From JALZAA01 sp036005605 (GTDB taxonomy: Bacteria > Actinomycetota > Acidimicrobiia > IMCC26256 > JACDBD01), in NCBI GenBank assembly GCA_036005605.1, contig DASYQJ010000036.1, positions 1-33,053 of the forward strand: 33,053 bases of DNA, given 5' to 3'. Positions within the stretch are counted from its first letter, which is position 1. Every line of letters starts with the position of its first letter. The notes under the pieces were generated by a model. The model was not told the origin of the DNA, searched no databases, and saw only the letters and a program-made list of their open reading frames with translations. Both the position numbers and the translations under genes were made by a program. Shown in pieces: positions 15,035 through 22,146 of this stretch.

Positions 15035-15646
15035 CTAGCCCGAGGATGCGGGTGGTGACGCAGCGGTTGCACACTCATCGGGCAGTTCGACGGCGCCAGG
15101 ATCGTCTTCGATCCTGTCGATGCGAATCCACTCGTCCTGCTCGGGATCGTAGAGATTTTGGATGCCGAACTGGAGTACCTGCCAGAACTTGGTCGGATCT
15201 TCGCGATCAACGTAGATGTCGCCGGACATGAGCGGAATCCTGAGATTCGATATGCCGGGGATCGGCGGTATCACTTCGGGCGGTGGCTCCCACACGACTC
15301 CGACTCGGAAGTGGTTGACCGGGATTGGCTCTCTCCGCTCGAGGATTTCGGCCCCGACAAAACGCGAGTTCTGCAGCGCCATGTTGAGGTCGTGGAGCGT
15401 GAACGGCCCAAGTGGAGAGCACGGACGGCGCTCGACGTCAGGCCACTTGTAGGTCAGCGTGTAGAGCGTGCCGTCATAGATGAGATTCGTGAAATGGATC
15501 GGAGAGCTCTCTCCACCCGCAATCATCTGCAGATTGCCGTCGTTTCCGTTCCAAGTGAACGGCACCTCCACCCCGAGGTCCGGAACCTCATACCGACCGG
15601 TCCACGTGAAGTTGCGCGCGAGCTGAGGCGGAGGGGGGTAGGGCAC
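15035..15646 (-). CDS. hypothetical protein (203 aa), beta-rich
   Basis: A 203-aa protein beginning with a Pro-rich tip (MPYPPPPQLARNFTW) followed by alternating polar/hydrophobic beta-type sequence: YEVPDLGVEVPFTWNGNDG, YTLTYKWPDVE and IPVNHFRVGVVWEPPPEVIPP. It is rich in Trp, Tyr and Pro, has no signal peptide or transmembrane segment, and is acidic at the C-terminus. I do not recognise the family. It lies 40 nt upstream of MoxR in the same direction, so it may be the first gene of the MoxR-CoxE transcript and a possible client or accessory protein. GTG start at 15646, with no strong SD. Confidence 0.7.
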   Translation of the reverse strand: MPYPPPPQLARNFTWTGRYEVPDLGVEVPFTWNGNDGNLQMIAGGESSPIHFTNLIYDGTLYTLTYKWPDVERRPCSPLGPFTLHDLNMALQNSRFVGAEILERREPIPVNHFRVGVVWEPPPEVIPPIPGISNLRIPLMSGDIYVDREDPTKFWQVLQFGIQNLYDPEQDEWIRIDRIEDDPGAVELPDECATAASPPASSG

Positions 15647-15721
15647 CGGCGCACGCTAGCAAGCGGTCAGGGAACCTCGTCCCTTGCAACTGTCACCACG
15701 TCCGTCTCGCTCAGCGGGCGG

Positions 15722-16567
15722 CTATGCCGGTGTGAGGTAGTCCTCCAGTGGAGCCGGTTGGAGGCCGGCGTCCCGGGCGGCGTCGAGCGCTACTTCCAAG
15801 TTCTGGCGAAGGTCGGGCCGGAAGTGCATGAGGATGATGTCGCCGGGTTGGAGCGGCCCGCCGCCCTGCACGTCGAGGCGTCCGTCGTTCATGGTGGCGC
15901 GCCACGTGACGACCGCGCGGATGCCGCAGCGGCGAGCCACGACCGGCACCGACAGGGAGAGAAACCCTCCGGGCGGGCGCATCAACCAGGGCCGGGCGCC
16001 GAAGCGCACGGTGTAGTCGTCGAGGACACCGCAGACCTCCTTCTGGAGCGCCGTGCCCTCGAGCGTGCGGAGGTCGGGGTGCGTGAGGGTGTGGTCCTGG
16101 GCGGACGCGCCGAGTGCGTGGATCGCATCGAAGTACGCCGGGTCCTCGCGCACATACCCCGGTACCGGGAACATCGTCACCGGGATCCGTCGGTCGCGCA
16201 GGAAGTCGATGACGGCGGGATCACGCACCAGTCCGTCGTCGATCGTGAAGAACACCACCGGATTGGGAGTCGGCACCCGGGAGATGATCGGCGCCACCGA
16301 ACCACCCTGGATCGGAACCGGCGTTGGCGCGGGAAGCGGAGTGGTCGCGGTCGTCGTCGTGGTGGACGTCGACGTTGACGTCGTGGTCGAACCGCTCGAC
16401 GTCCGGTGCTGCTGCGATCGTGCGGCGTGTGCGGCACGTCCGCCGTATGTGAACGACGCGGCGAACCCCCAGGTGCCCAAGGCGCCGACCGCGAGGATGA
16501 TGACGCCGGCGAGCGCCCACCGCCTTCGTCTGGACGCGGCTTGCCGCCGCGCTCGTCGGTCCATCAC
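15722..16567 (-). CDS. membrane-anchored polysaccharide deacetylase (NodB/CE4-like)
   Basis: A 281-aa protein. Residues 18-38 form an N-terminal membrane anchor after a very basic tip, followed by a Ser/Thr-rich linker (about 56-78) and the NodB homology domain. Its motif 1 is T-I-D-D-G (108-112, usual TFDDG), motif 2 is DHTLTHPDL (H159, H163 as metal ligands) and motif 3 is RPPGG. It would deacetylate cell-wall or other N-acetylated glycans outside the membrane. The Ile instead of Phe in motif 1 is seen in some members. It is followed by 75 nt with a weak hairpin (AGGGA/TCCCT near 15672) but no T tract. Confidence 0.9.
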   Translation of the reverse strand: MMDRRARRQAASRRRRWALAGVIILAVGALGTWGFAASFTYGGRAAHAARSQQHRTSSGSTTTSTSTSTTTTTATTPLPAPTPVPIQGGSVAPIISRVPTPNPVVFFTIDDGLVRDPAVIDFLRDRRIPVTMFPVPGYVREDPAYFDAIHALGASAQDHTLTHPDLRTLEGTALQKEVCGVLDDYTVRFGARPWLMRPPGGFLSLSVPVVARRCGIRAVVTWRATMNDGRLDVQGGGPLQPGDIILMHFRPDLRQNLEVALDAARDAGLQPAPLEDYLTPA

Positions 16568-16629
16568 GCATGCTTTCTCGCCGCCGACCGCCAGCGGCGG
16601 ATGCTATGCGGACGAATCCGTCATATACC

Positions 16630-17631
16630 TCATCGCAGTGTCTGCGGGAGCCCGAAATGGCCGAAGAGGCTGCTGTCGCCGAACCAAGCGATCGCGGAGA
16701 TCCGGTCACCCTCGAGCGTGAGCACCATCAGTCCGTACGGGCGGGCGATCGCTGCCTGTCGGTCTGGGAGGTAACAGCCGAATGCGGGCTGATTGTTGGC
16801 TCGCGTGGGGACGAGCCGCAGAGGGAGGCCGCGCACAACGGCGCGATCGTCGAGGAAGCCGGCGATCGCCGCGTGGCCTTGGTACTCGAAGGGTTGGGGC
16901 GGCATCGAGAGCCAGGCGTCGTCGGTCAGCATGGAGACGACGTTGTCGACGTCCCCGCGCTCCACGGCATCGGCAAAGCGACCGACCAGCTCGCGCTCGC
17001 GGGCAGAGCGCGGTAGCGGCGCTTGCTCCCGGTCGCCGGCTGGAAGCTGTCTGTCGAGTGTCGTCCGCGCTCGCTGGAGCGCGCCCTTCACGGCGGCTTC
17101 GCTGGTCTCGAGCATCTCCGCGACCTCCCCCGCCCGGAAGCCGAGAACGTCGCGCAGTACCAATACCACCCGCTGTCGCGGTCGCAGGTGCTGGAGGGCG
17201 GTCACGAAAGCCAGTGCGACCGCCTCCTTGACCTCGTAGCGCACCGCCGGCCCCGCCGATGTGTCGGCGACCGTGTCGAGGAGGGTGTCCGGGTAGGGGT
17301 CGAGCCAGGTCGGCTCGCTGCGGCGCGTGGGCTCCGGCGGCTTGACCATCGGCTGGACCTCACGCGGGCGTCGGCCCCTGTCCCGCAGCGCGTTCAGGCA
17401 GCGGTTCGTCGCGATCCGGTAGAGCCAAGTGCGGAGCGAGGATCGCCCCTCGAAGCGGTCGACGGCCTGCCAGGCGGCCAGCAGCGTCTCCTGGACAACA
17501 TCCTCGGCATCCTGGAGCGAACCGAGGATCCGGTAGCAGTGCAGCTGCAGCTCCCGCCGGTAGGGGTCGATGAGCTCGCGGAACGCTTCCTCGTCTTTCG
17601 CGCGGGCGGGGAACGGTGTTCGCTCGACCAC
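16630..17631 (-). CDS. SigX5-type (TIGR02960-like) extended ECF sigma factor, copy 1
   Basis: A 333-aa ECF sigma factor. Region 2 (about 18-86) contains HCYRILGSLQDAEDVVQETL and RTWLYRIATNRCLNALR. Region 4 follows at about 165-212 (LRPRQRVVLVLRDVLGF, then EVAEMLETSEAAVKGALQRAR). A C-terminal SnoaL/NTF2-like domain runs from about 215 (VERGDVDNVVSMLTDDAWLSMPP). Such sigma factors lack a dedicated anti-sigma factor; the C-terminal domain is thought to set activity. It is divergent from a DUF899 gene, a likely target. GTG start at 17631 has GAGG about 9 nt upstream. A second copy lies at 24043-25023. Confidence 0.93.
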   Translation of the reverse strand: MVERTPFPARAKDEEAFRELIDPYRRELQLHCYRILGSLQDAEDVVQETLLAAWQAVDRFEGRSSLRTWLYRIATNRCLNALRDRGRRPREVQPMVKPPEPTRRSEPTWLDPYPDTLLDTVADTSAGPAVRYEVKEAVALAFVTALQHLRPRQRVVLVLRDVLGFRAGEVAEMLETSEAAVKGALQRARTTLDRQLPAGDREQAPLPRSARERELVGRFADAVERGDVDNVVSMLTDDAWLSMPPQPFEYQGHAAIAGFLDDRAVVRGLPLRLVPTRANNQPAFGCYLPDRQAAIARPYGLMVLTLEGDRISAIAWFGDSSLFGHFGLPQTLR

Positions 17632-17873
17632 CGCGGCATCCTCGCACGCTGCGATCCCGCGCTCACGCGCCGGAGGCCCTCCAAAAAAGGGGGTCGACCG
17701 GTTCGTTCCGACCTCCTTTGGTGTCTGAACAGGTAGTCCCCCCGCAATTGCTCGTTTCGCCGGTCACATTCCTGCGTCCCCTCGTGTCATGCCCAAGACG
17801 CGACGAAACCTCAGCGCATGTCACACGGGTTCGCTGCTTGCGGCTGACCCACTAAACACGGAGGAAACGCACG

Positions 17874-17921
17874 ATGAAGGCCGTCCGCATCCATCAGCCG
17901 ACGAGGAGGCACCCGTCGTGA
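17874..17921 (+). CDS. 15-aa leader peptide upstream of DUF899
   Basis: GGAGGAAAC lies 5 nt before an ATG that reads MKAVRIHQPTRRHPS and stops at TGA 17919-17921. The TGA overlaps the GTG of the DUF899 gene (GTGA), which would couple the two. The first eight residues equal the usual N-terminus of zinc-type alcohol dehydrogenases/quinone oxidoreductases (MKAVRIH...). This suggests the segment is a deletion remnant of such a gene, or a leader that has evolved by chance. Either way it places a strong ribosome-binding site ahead of DUF899. Confidence 0.5.
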   Translation: MKAVRIHQPTRRHPS

Positions 17922-18655
17922 ACGGAGATCTCGCAATGAACACACCCCCGATCGTGTCGCAGCAGGAGTGGGAGGCAGCGCACCAGCAGCTGCTCGTGAA
18001 GGAGAAGGAGTTGACCCACGCCCGTGACGCGCTGGCCGCCGAGCGTCGGCGGATGCCGTGGGTGGCCGTGGAGAAGGCGTACGAGTTCGACGGGCCCAAG
18101 GGCAAGGCGAGCCTGCTCGACCTGTTCGACGGCCGCCGTCAGCTGATCGTCTACCGCGCCTTCTTCGAGCCCGGCGTGTACGGCTGGCCGGAGCATGCCT
18201 GTGTCGGCTGCTCCATGGTGGCCGACCAGGTCGCCCACGTCGCCCATCTGAACGCCCGCGACACCACTCTCGCGTTCGCCTCTCGGGCGCCGCAGAAGGA
18301 CATCGAGCGCGTGAAGGCTCGGATGGGCTGGGAGATGCCCTGGTACACCATGACGGACGGCTTCGACGCCGACTTCGGCGTGGACGAGTGGCACGGCACG
18401 AACGCGTTCATCCGCGACGGTGACAGCGTGTTCCGCACCTACTTCATCAGCAGCCGCGGCGATGAGGCCATGGGGAGTACCTGGAGTTACCTCGACATCA
18501 CTGCGCTCGGACGCCAAGAGGAGTGGGAGGACTCGCCGAAGGGCTACCCACAGACGCCGCCGTATCAGTGGTGGCACTGGCACGACGAGTACGGCGACAC
18601 CGAGCCGTCCGGCGAGATCCAAGACCAGATCCGCCGGGGCCTCGAAGCCACGTGA
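17918..18655 (+). CDS. DUF899 thioredoxin-fold protein, copy 1
   Basis: A 245-aa DUF899 protein, a thioredoxin-like family proposed to act as dithiol-disulfide isomerase or peroxide-related reductase. Segments are a helical start (SQQEWEAAHQQLLVKEKELT), MPWVAVEKAYEFDGPKGKASLLDLFDGR, then LIVYRAFFEPG and the Cys-x-x-Cys site CVGC. The C-terminus WWHWHDEYGD is typical. The GTG at 17918 is favoured by AGGAGG 8 nt upstream and the GTGA overlap with the leader peptide; ATG 17936 is the alternative. It is divergent from the SigX5-type sigma factor, which likely controls it. Confidence 0.9.
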   Translation: MNGDLAMNTPPIVSQQEWEAAHQQLLVKEKELTHARDALAAERRRMPWVAVEKAYEFDGPKGKASLLDLFDGRRQLIVYRAFFEPGVYGWPEHACVGCSMVADQVAHVAHLNARDTTLAFASRAPQKDIERVKARMGWEMPWYTMTDGFDADFGVDEWHGTNAFIRDGDSVFRTYFISSRGDEAMGSTWSYLDITALGRQEEWEDSPKGYPQTPPYQWWHWHDEYGDTEPSGEIQDQIRRGLEAT

Positions 18656-18731
18656 TCGACCTCGCTGACTCGACCCCGGTCCACAAGCTCGGCGCGGGCC
18701 GACTCGATGTCAAAGACAGTGAGGTGGGGAG

Positions 18732-19559
18732 ATGATGCTGGAAAACAAGACCGCGGCGATCTATGGCGGCGGCGGGGCGATCGGCGGCGCCGTCGCGCGT
18801 GCGTTTGCGGATGCCGGCGCCCGCGTCTACCTCGCCGGGCGGTCGAGGGCCCGCCTCGAGAAGGTAGCGAACGACATCGGCGACGCAGCCGGCGTGGCGG
18901 AGGTCGACGCGCTCGACGAGCGCGCCGTCACCGAGCACGCCGACGCCGTGGCGGCAGACGCGGGCGGCATTGACATCGCATTGAACGCCGTGTCCATCCC
19001 GTACGAGCAGGTCCCGCCGTTCGAGCTGGCTGTCGAGGAGGTCATGCATCCGATCGACGCCTTCCTGCGGACCAACTTGATCACCGCGAAGGCGGTTTCC
19101 CGGCACATGGCGGCGCGTCGGTCGGGAACGATCCTGACCCTCTCGACTGCTGCCTCCCGGTTCGCGCGGCCCGGGAATCTCGGCTTCGGCACCACCTGTG
19201 CGGCGATCGAGGCGATGACTCAGCGGCTGGCGGTCGAGCTCGGGCCGAGCGGCGTCCGCGTCGTCTGCCTGCGACCGACCGCGGTCTCAGACGCACCCTC
19301 GCGCGGCTCGTATACCGCTGAGGTGTTCGCGCCGTTGGCCGCGCAGAGCCGCCTCAGCGTCGAGCAGATGCTCGTGCAGTGGGGCGAGGACCAGACGCTG
19401 CTGGGGCGGCTGCCGACGCTGGCCCAAGTTGCCGACACGGCTGTCTTCCTGGCATCGGACCGGGCGGGAGCGATCACCGGAGCGGTGATCGACCTGACCT
19501 GCGGCAACGCGGTGCGGGCGCAACAGTATGGACAGGCACTGATTGGTGTTCTCGATTAG
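18732..19559 (+). CDS. SDR-family protein lacking the YxxxK catalytic pair
   Basis: A 275-aa SDR with a Gly-rich cofactor loop (YGGGGAIGGAVARAFADAGA) and the usual length. The catalytic Tyr-x-x-x-Lys is replaced by Phe-Gly-Thr-Thr-Cys in LGFGTTCAAIEAMTQ, and the NNAG motif is NAV. The Ser of LTLSTAAS is retained. I recall a branch of actinobacterial SDRs with the same changes (FGxxCAAIE), so this is a family trait, not decay. Such a protein should bind NAD(P) but may not do classical SDR chemistry. It starts 76 nt after DUF899 behind GTGGGGAG. A fragment of a relative lies at 21847-21919. Confidence 0.88.
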   Translation: MMLENKTAAIYGGGGAIGGAVARAFADAGARVYLAGRSRARLEKVANDIGDAAGVAEVDALDERAVTEHADAVAADAGGIDIALNAVSIPYEQVPPFELAVEEVMHPIDAFLRTNLITAKAVSRHMAARRSGTILTLSTAASRFARPGNLGFGTTCAAIEAMTQRLAVELGPSGVRVVCLRPTAVSDAPSRGSYTAEVFAPLAAQSRLSVEQMLVQWGEDQTLLGRLPTLAQVADTAVFLASDRAGAITGAVIDLTCGNAVRAQQYGQALIGVLD

Positions 19560-19570
19560 GACGGCGTGGG

Positions 19571-19607
19571 GCCGGCTGTAGTCCGCTTGGTTCGGCGGTG
19601 AGCCGGC
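19571..19607 (+). other. intergenic nested stem-loop after the SDR gene
   Basis: Outer arms GCCGGCT (19571-19577) and AGCCGGC (19601-19607) pair perfectly. Between them CCGC (19583-19586) and GCGG (19595-19598) can pair around an 8-nt loop. It starts 11 nt after the SDR stop and ends just before the TATAGT box at 19611. It has no T tract, so it would be a factor-dependent terminator or an RNA-stabilising hairpin. Confidence 0.4.
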
Positions 19608-19610
19608 AGC

Positions 19611-19616
19611 TATAGT
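19611..19616 (+). promoter_or_regulatory. candidate -10 box before the ArsR-type gene
   Basis: TATAGT is a near-consensus -10 hexamer. A 6-nt spacer follows and then ATC at 19623, the first codon of the ArsR frame that could act as a rare start. The spacing equals that of the leaderless candidates at 4074-4079 and 8531-8536. Confidence 0.45.
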
Positions 19617-19622
19617 GCGCCG

Positions 19623-19964
19623 ATCGGTGCAGTATCAGTCGAGACACTCGACCGGACTTTCTTTGCGCTGTCGGATCCGACACGCCGAGGCATCCTCGAG
19701 CGGCTCGAGGGCGGTCCAGCGACGATCGGAGAGCTGGCAGCGCCGTTTGGCCTCACGCTCAACGGAGTCAAGAAGCACGTCGGGATCCTCGAAGAGGTCG
19801 ATCTCGTCATCACGACCAAGGTCGGACGTTCACGCGAGTGCCAGCTTGGTCCCGCACAGCTGCAGGACGTCACGCGCTGGATCGAGTCCTATCGCCGAGC
19901 GCTGAAGCGTCGGCTCGAACGGTTCGGCGCCTACGTCGAAGCGCGGACAAGGCACGGCGGATGA
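19623..19964 (+). CDS. ArsR-family HTH regulator, start codon unclear
   Basis: The frame encodes a winged-helix ArsR-type regulator of about 110 aa: LDRTFFALSDPTRRGILERL, ATIGELAAPFGLTLNGVKKHVGILEEV (recognition helix), then VGRSRECQLGPAQLQDVTRWI. This frame has a stop at 19599-19601 and no ATG, GTG or TTG before the conserved domain. Either translation begins at the rare ATC (19623) of a leaderless message, or the original start was lost or displaced by a 1-nt change: GTG 19627 is one frame off. The end is intact and overlaps the AHSA1 gene (ATGA), a classic ArsR-AHSA1 pair. Confidence 0.75.
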   Translation: MGAVSVETLDRTFFALSDPTRRGILERLEGGPATIGELAAPFGLTLNGVKKHVGILEEVDLVITTKVGRSRECQLGPAQLQDVTRWIESYRRALKRRLERFGAYVEARTRHGG

Positions 19965-20422
19965 CCTACGAGCTGCGATTCGAGCATTTGATCAACGCCA
20001 AACCGGAAGTCGTGTTCGACACGTTCACCGACCCGGGCGGGCAAGCGGCGTTTTACTCAGGCGAGCCCGGCTGGATCGTCCGCTCGGAATGCGATCTGCG
20101 GGTCGGCGGAGTGTGGAGTGTCGATTTCGGACCGTCGCAAAACCAGCTGTATCGCCACCGGCACGTCTTCCAGGTCATCGACCGCCCGCGGCGCCTCCTC
20201 CTGACCACGACCGAGACCCGTCTGGACGGGTCGAGCTTCGACACCGAGCTCGAGTTCGTCTTCGAGGAGCGCGGCGACCAAACCCTGATGAAGATGATCC
20301 ACAGGGGATTTTCAACGCCCGAGCTCCGCGACGAGCACCGGCGCGGTCTGCCAAGCGCTTTCGGTCAGCTCGAACGCGTCGTCGGCACAGCGCACCAGAG
20401 ACCGGCGATCCCCGACTCGTAG
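19961..20422 (+). CDS. AHSA1/SRPBCC-domain protein
   Basis: A 153-aa START/SRPBCC protein of the AHSA1 type. It has the usual opening FEHLINAKPEVVFDTFTDPG, the central SECDLRVGGVWSVDFGP and the end FEERGDQTLMKMIHRGFSTPE. The ATG at 19961 overlaps the ArsR stop (ATGA), the arrangement that commonly joins an ArsR regulator with its AHSA1 partner. These proteins bind hydrophobic ligands; the physiological ligand is unknown. It is 26 nt upstream of two DHFR-like genes in the same direction, so a four-gene transcript is likely. Confidence 0.9.
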   Translation: MTYELRFEHLINAKPEVVFDTFTDPGGQAAFYSGEPGWIVRSECDLRVGGVWSVDFGPSQNQLYRHRHVFQVIDRPRRLLLTTTETRLDGSSFDTELEFVFEERGDQTLMKMIHRGFSTPELRDEHRRGLPSAFGQLERVVGTAHQRPAIPDS

Positions 20423-20448
20423 GGCCGCTGAGGAGGATCGGAGGACCC

Positions 20449-21045
20449 ATGAGCAAGGTCGTGCTCGACATGTCGATGTCGGTGGACGGGTTCATCACCG
20501 GCCCGGACGACGGATTGGATCAAGGACTCGGCGTCAACGGAGAGCGGCTGCACGACTGGCTCGGCGCCGGCAGCGGGGATCCGCGTTCGTACCGGCCGGT
20601 CGACGGACCTGGCGCAACCGTGTTCGACGAGCTGATGGCCACGGGAGCGGTGATCGTCGGTCGGCGTACCTTCGAGTTCGCGGGCGGCTGGGCCGGCGAT
20701 CACCACGACGGGGTCCCGATCTTCGTGCTGACCCATGCCGCACCCGACGAGCCCGCGCCGGGACATGCGCGTTACGTCACCGACGGCATCGAATCCTGCG
20801 TCGCGCAGGCCAAGGCCGCGGCCGGTGGCCGCGACATCCTGCTGCACGGCGCCGCGACCGCGCAGGAGTGCCTTCGTGCCGGGCTGCTGGACGAGATGGA
20901 GCTACACCTGATGCCCGTGCTGCTCGGACAGGGCCGTCGGCTGTTCGAGGACATGCCGCCCGACCACATCGAGCTCGAACTGCTCCGTGACCTGGACGGG
21001 CCGGGAGTGCTCCACCTGCGCTACCGCGTGCAGTCAGCGGGCTGA
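20449..21045 (+). CDS. dihydrofolate reductase-like (RibD C-terminal) protein, copy 1
   Basis: A 198-aa member of the DHFR/RibD-C superfamily, NADPH-dependent reductases whose substrate in this subgroup is unknown. Diagnostic segments are VLDMSMSVDGFITGPDD, GAVIVGRRTFE, PIFVLTHAAP, ILLHGAATAQECLRAGLLDEM and LMPVLLGQGRRLF. ATG 20449 is preceded by GGAGG. It is in tandem with a paralogue 3 nt downstream that has the same order of motifs. It is not a housekeeping folA: it lacks the folate-DHFR signature. Confidence 0.92.
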   Translation: MSKVVLDMSMSVDGFITGPDDGLDQGLGVNGERLHDWLGAGSGDPRSYRPVDGPGATVFDELMATGAVIVGRRTFEFAGGWAGDHHDGVPIFVLTHAAPDEPAPGHARYVTDGIESCVAQAKAAAGGRDILLHGAATAQECLRAGLLDEMELHLMPVLLGQGRRLFEDMPPDHIELELLRDLDGPGVLHLRYRVQSAG

Positions 21046-21048
21046 CGG

Positions 21049-21639
21049 ATGGCGCTCATCCGGCTGTACATGACCATGTCCCTGGACGGCTACGTCACCG
21101 GGCCGCAGGACAGCGTGGACGCGCCGTTGGGCATCAACGGGTTCCGCCTCTTCAATTGGCTCGACCGGCGCAACGAGCCGGGACCGAGCGGGCAAGTGTT
21201 CACCGAGCTGATGTCCACCCGCGCCGTCATCGCCGGCCGCCGTACCTACGAACTGGCCGGCCGCTGGCAAGGCGACCACCACGACGGCGTGCCTGTCTTC
21301 GTCCTGACGCACGACGTCCCCGACGGCCCGCCGCCCGGCAGCGTCCGCTACGTCACCGACGTGCGCGAGTGCGCCGCGCGGGCCCGCGCCTCCGCCGGGG
21401 ACGGCGACGTGATGGTGCACGGGGCCGGGGCCGCGCAGGCGCTGCTGCGGGCTCGGCAGCTCGACGAGCTGGAACTGCACGTCGTACCGGTCCTGCTCGG
21501 GCAGGGGCGACGGCTGTTCGACAACCTGTCGGCGGAGCACATCGAGCTCGACCTGGTCCGCCGGTTGACCACTCCGGAGGTCGAGGAGCTCGCGCGGCAC
21601 GTCACGCACCTGCGCTACCGCGTCCGCCGCCCTTCCTGA
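21049..21639 (+). CDS. dihydrofolate reductase-like (RibD C-terminal) protein, copy 2
   Basis: A 196-aa paralogue of the preceding gene: LYMTMSLDGYVTGPQD, RAVIAGRRTYELAGRW, GVPVFVLTHDVPD, VMVHGAGAAQALLRARQLDEL and VVPVLLGQGRRLF align segment by segment. A local duplication is likely. It starts only 3 nt after the previous stop, so it is translated from the same message. The substrate is unknown. The 3' side is followed by 134 nt without an assigned gene and then the tRNA-Arg gene. Confidence 0.92.
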   Translation: MALIRLYMTMSLDGYVTGPQDSVDAPLGINGFRLFNWLDRRNEPGPSGQVFTELMSTRAVIAGRRTYELAGRWQGDHHDGVPVFVLTHDVPDGPPPGSVRYVTDVRECAARARASAGDGDVMVHGAGAAQALLRARQLDELELHVVPVLLGQGRRLFDNLSAEHIELDLVRRLTTPEVEELARHVTHLRYRVRRPS

Positions 21640-21773
21640 GGCGCGACCTTCTTCGCACGTGACGCCTACCATGCAACAACAAGCGGCGGATGCGCTCGAC
21701 GCCCTTCGTTCCGACCCGTTGGTTGTCGACTTGGCTGTCAATGAGGAGGGCGACCGGCGCGAAACCGCAGCCC

Positions 21774-21846
21774 GCCCCCGTAGCTCAGGGGATAGAGCGT
21801 CGGTTTCCTAAACCGTGCGTCGCAGGTTCGAATCCTGCCGGGGGCG
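21774..21846 (+). tRNA. tRNA-Arg (anticodon CCU)
   Basis: A complete 73-nt cloverleaf. Acceptor arms GCCCCCG (21774-21780) and CGGGGGC (21839-21845) with discriminator G21846; D-arm GCTC/GAGC; anticodon loop TTCCTAA with CCT; T-arm GCAGG-TTCGAAT-CCTGC. The first anticodon-stem pair is a T/T mismatch; the other four pair. The 3' CCA is not encoded. It reads AGG codons. Its 3' end directly abuts an SDR gene fragment on the other strand, and tRNA 3' ends are common integration sites. Confidence 0.97.
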
Positions 21847-21919
21847 CTGCGACGGCCATCGCCCGGCCGATCGACCCCCCGCCGCCATAGATCACCGCGT
21901 TCCTTCCCTCGAGCAGCAT
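21847..21919 (-). pseudogene. N-terminal fragment of an SDR gene, cut off at the tRNA-Arg 3' end
   Basis: On the minus strand GAGGAGGTCTGG precedes an ATG (21919) reading MLLEGRNAVIYGGGGSIGRA and continuing MAVA, the SDR cofactor-loop N-terminus. The frame then runs straight into the reversed tRNA sequence. The remaining ~250 residues are absent. It resembles the start of the intact SDR at 18732 (LENKTAAIYGGGGAIGGAVA), so it comes from the same SDR branch. The break falls within 1 nt of the tRNA 3' end, which suggests recombination at the tRNA. Confidence 0.8.
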
Positions 21920-22146
21920 CCAGACCTCCTCCACGCTCTGAGGTCGACCGAACACGCCGTCCGGGGTCGTCACCCTGATGGAGAGTGATCGCTAGTCCGC
22001 TCCGCGGAGCTCCTTGACCGCGTACAGGGCTTCGAGAGTCGATCGGGTCGGTGCGGAAGGGCACGGCCATGTGGAAGGCGGTCAAGCGATCGTGGACGGC
22101 GGCCGCCGAGCCGGCGGAGGCCGAGAAACCGGCCGAAGAGCCCTGC

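Noticed and set aside
15666..15690. Weak hairpin AGGGA/TCCCT between the deacetylase and the 203-aa gene
   Set aside because: Short stem, no T tract; too weak for a terminator call.
17684..17695. Hairpin GGAGGCCCTCC with A6 next to it
   Set aside because: On the plus strand A follows and on the minus strand T precedes the stem, so it is not an intrinsic terminator in either direction.
17711..17720. Perfect SD-like AAAGGAGGTC on the minus strand upstream of sigma factor copy 1
   Set aside because: No ATG, GTG or TTG follows at usable spacing, so it is probably fortuitous or the scar of a lost start.
21671..21811. 46-codon plus-strand ORF (starts MQQQAADALDALRSDP) running into the tRNA
   Set aside because: No SD, ends inside the tRNA-Arg gene; may be the tail of decayed sequence but nothing supports expression.
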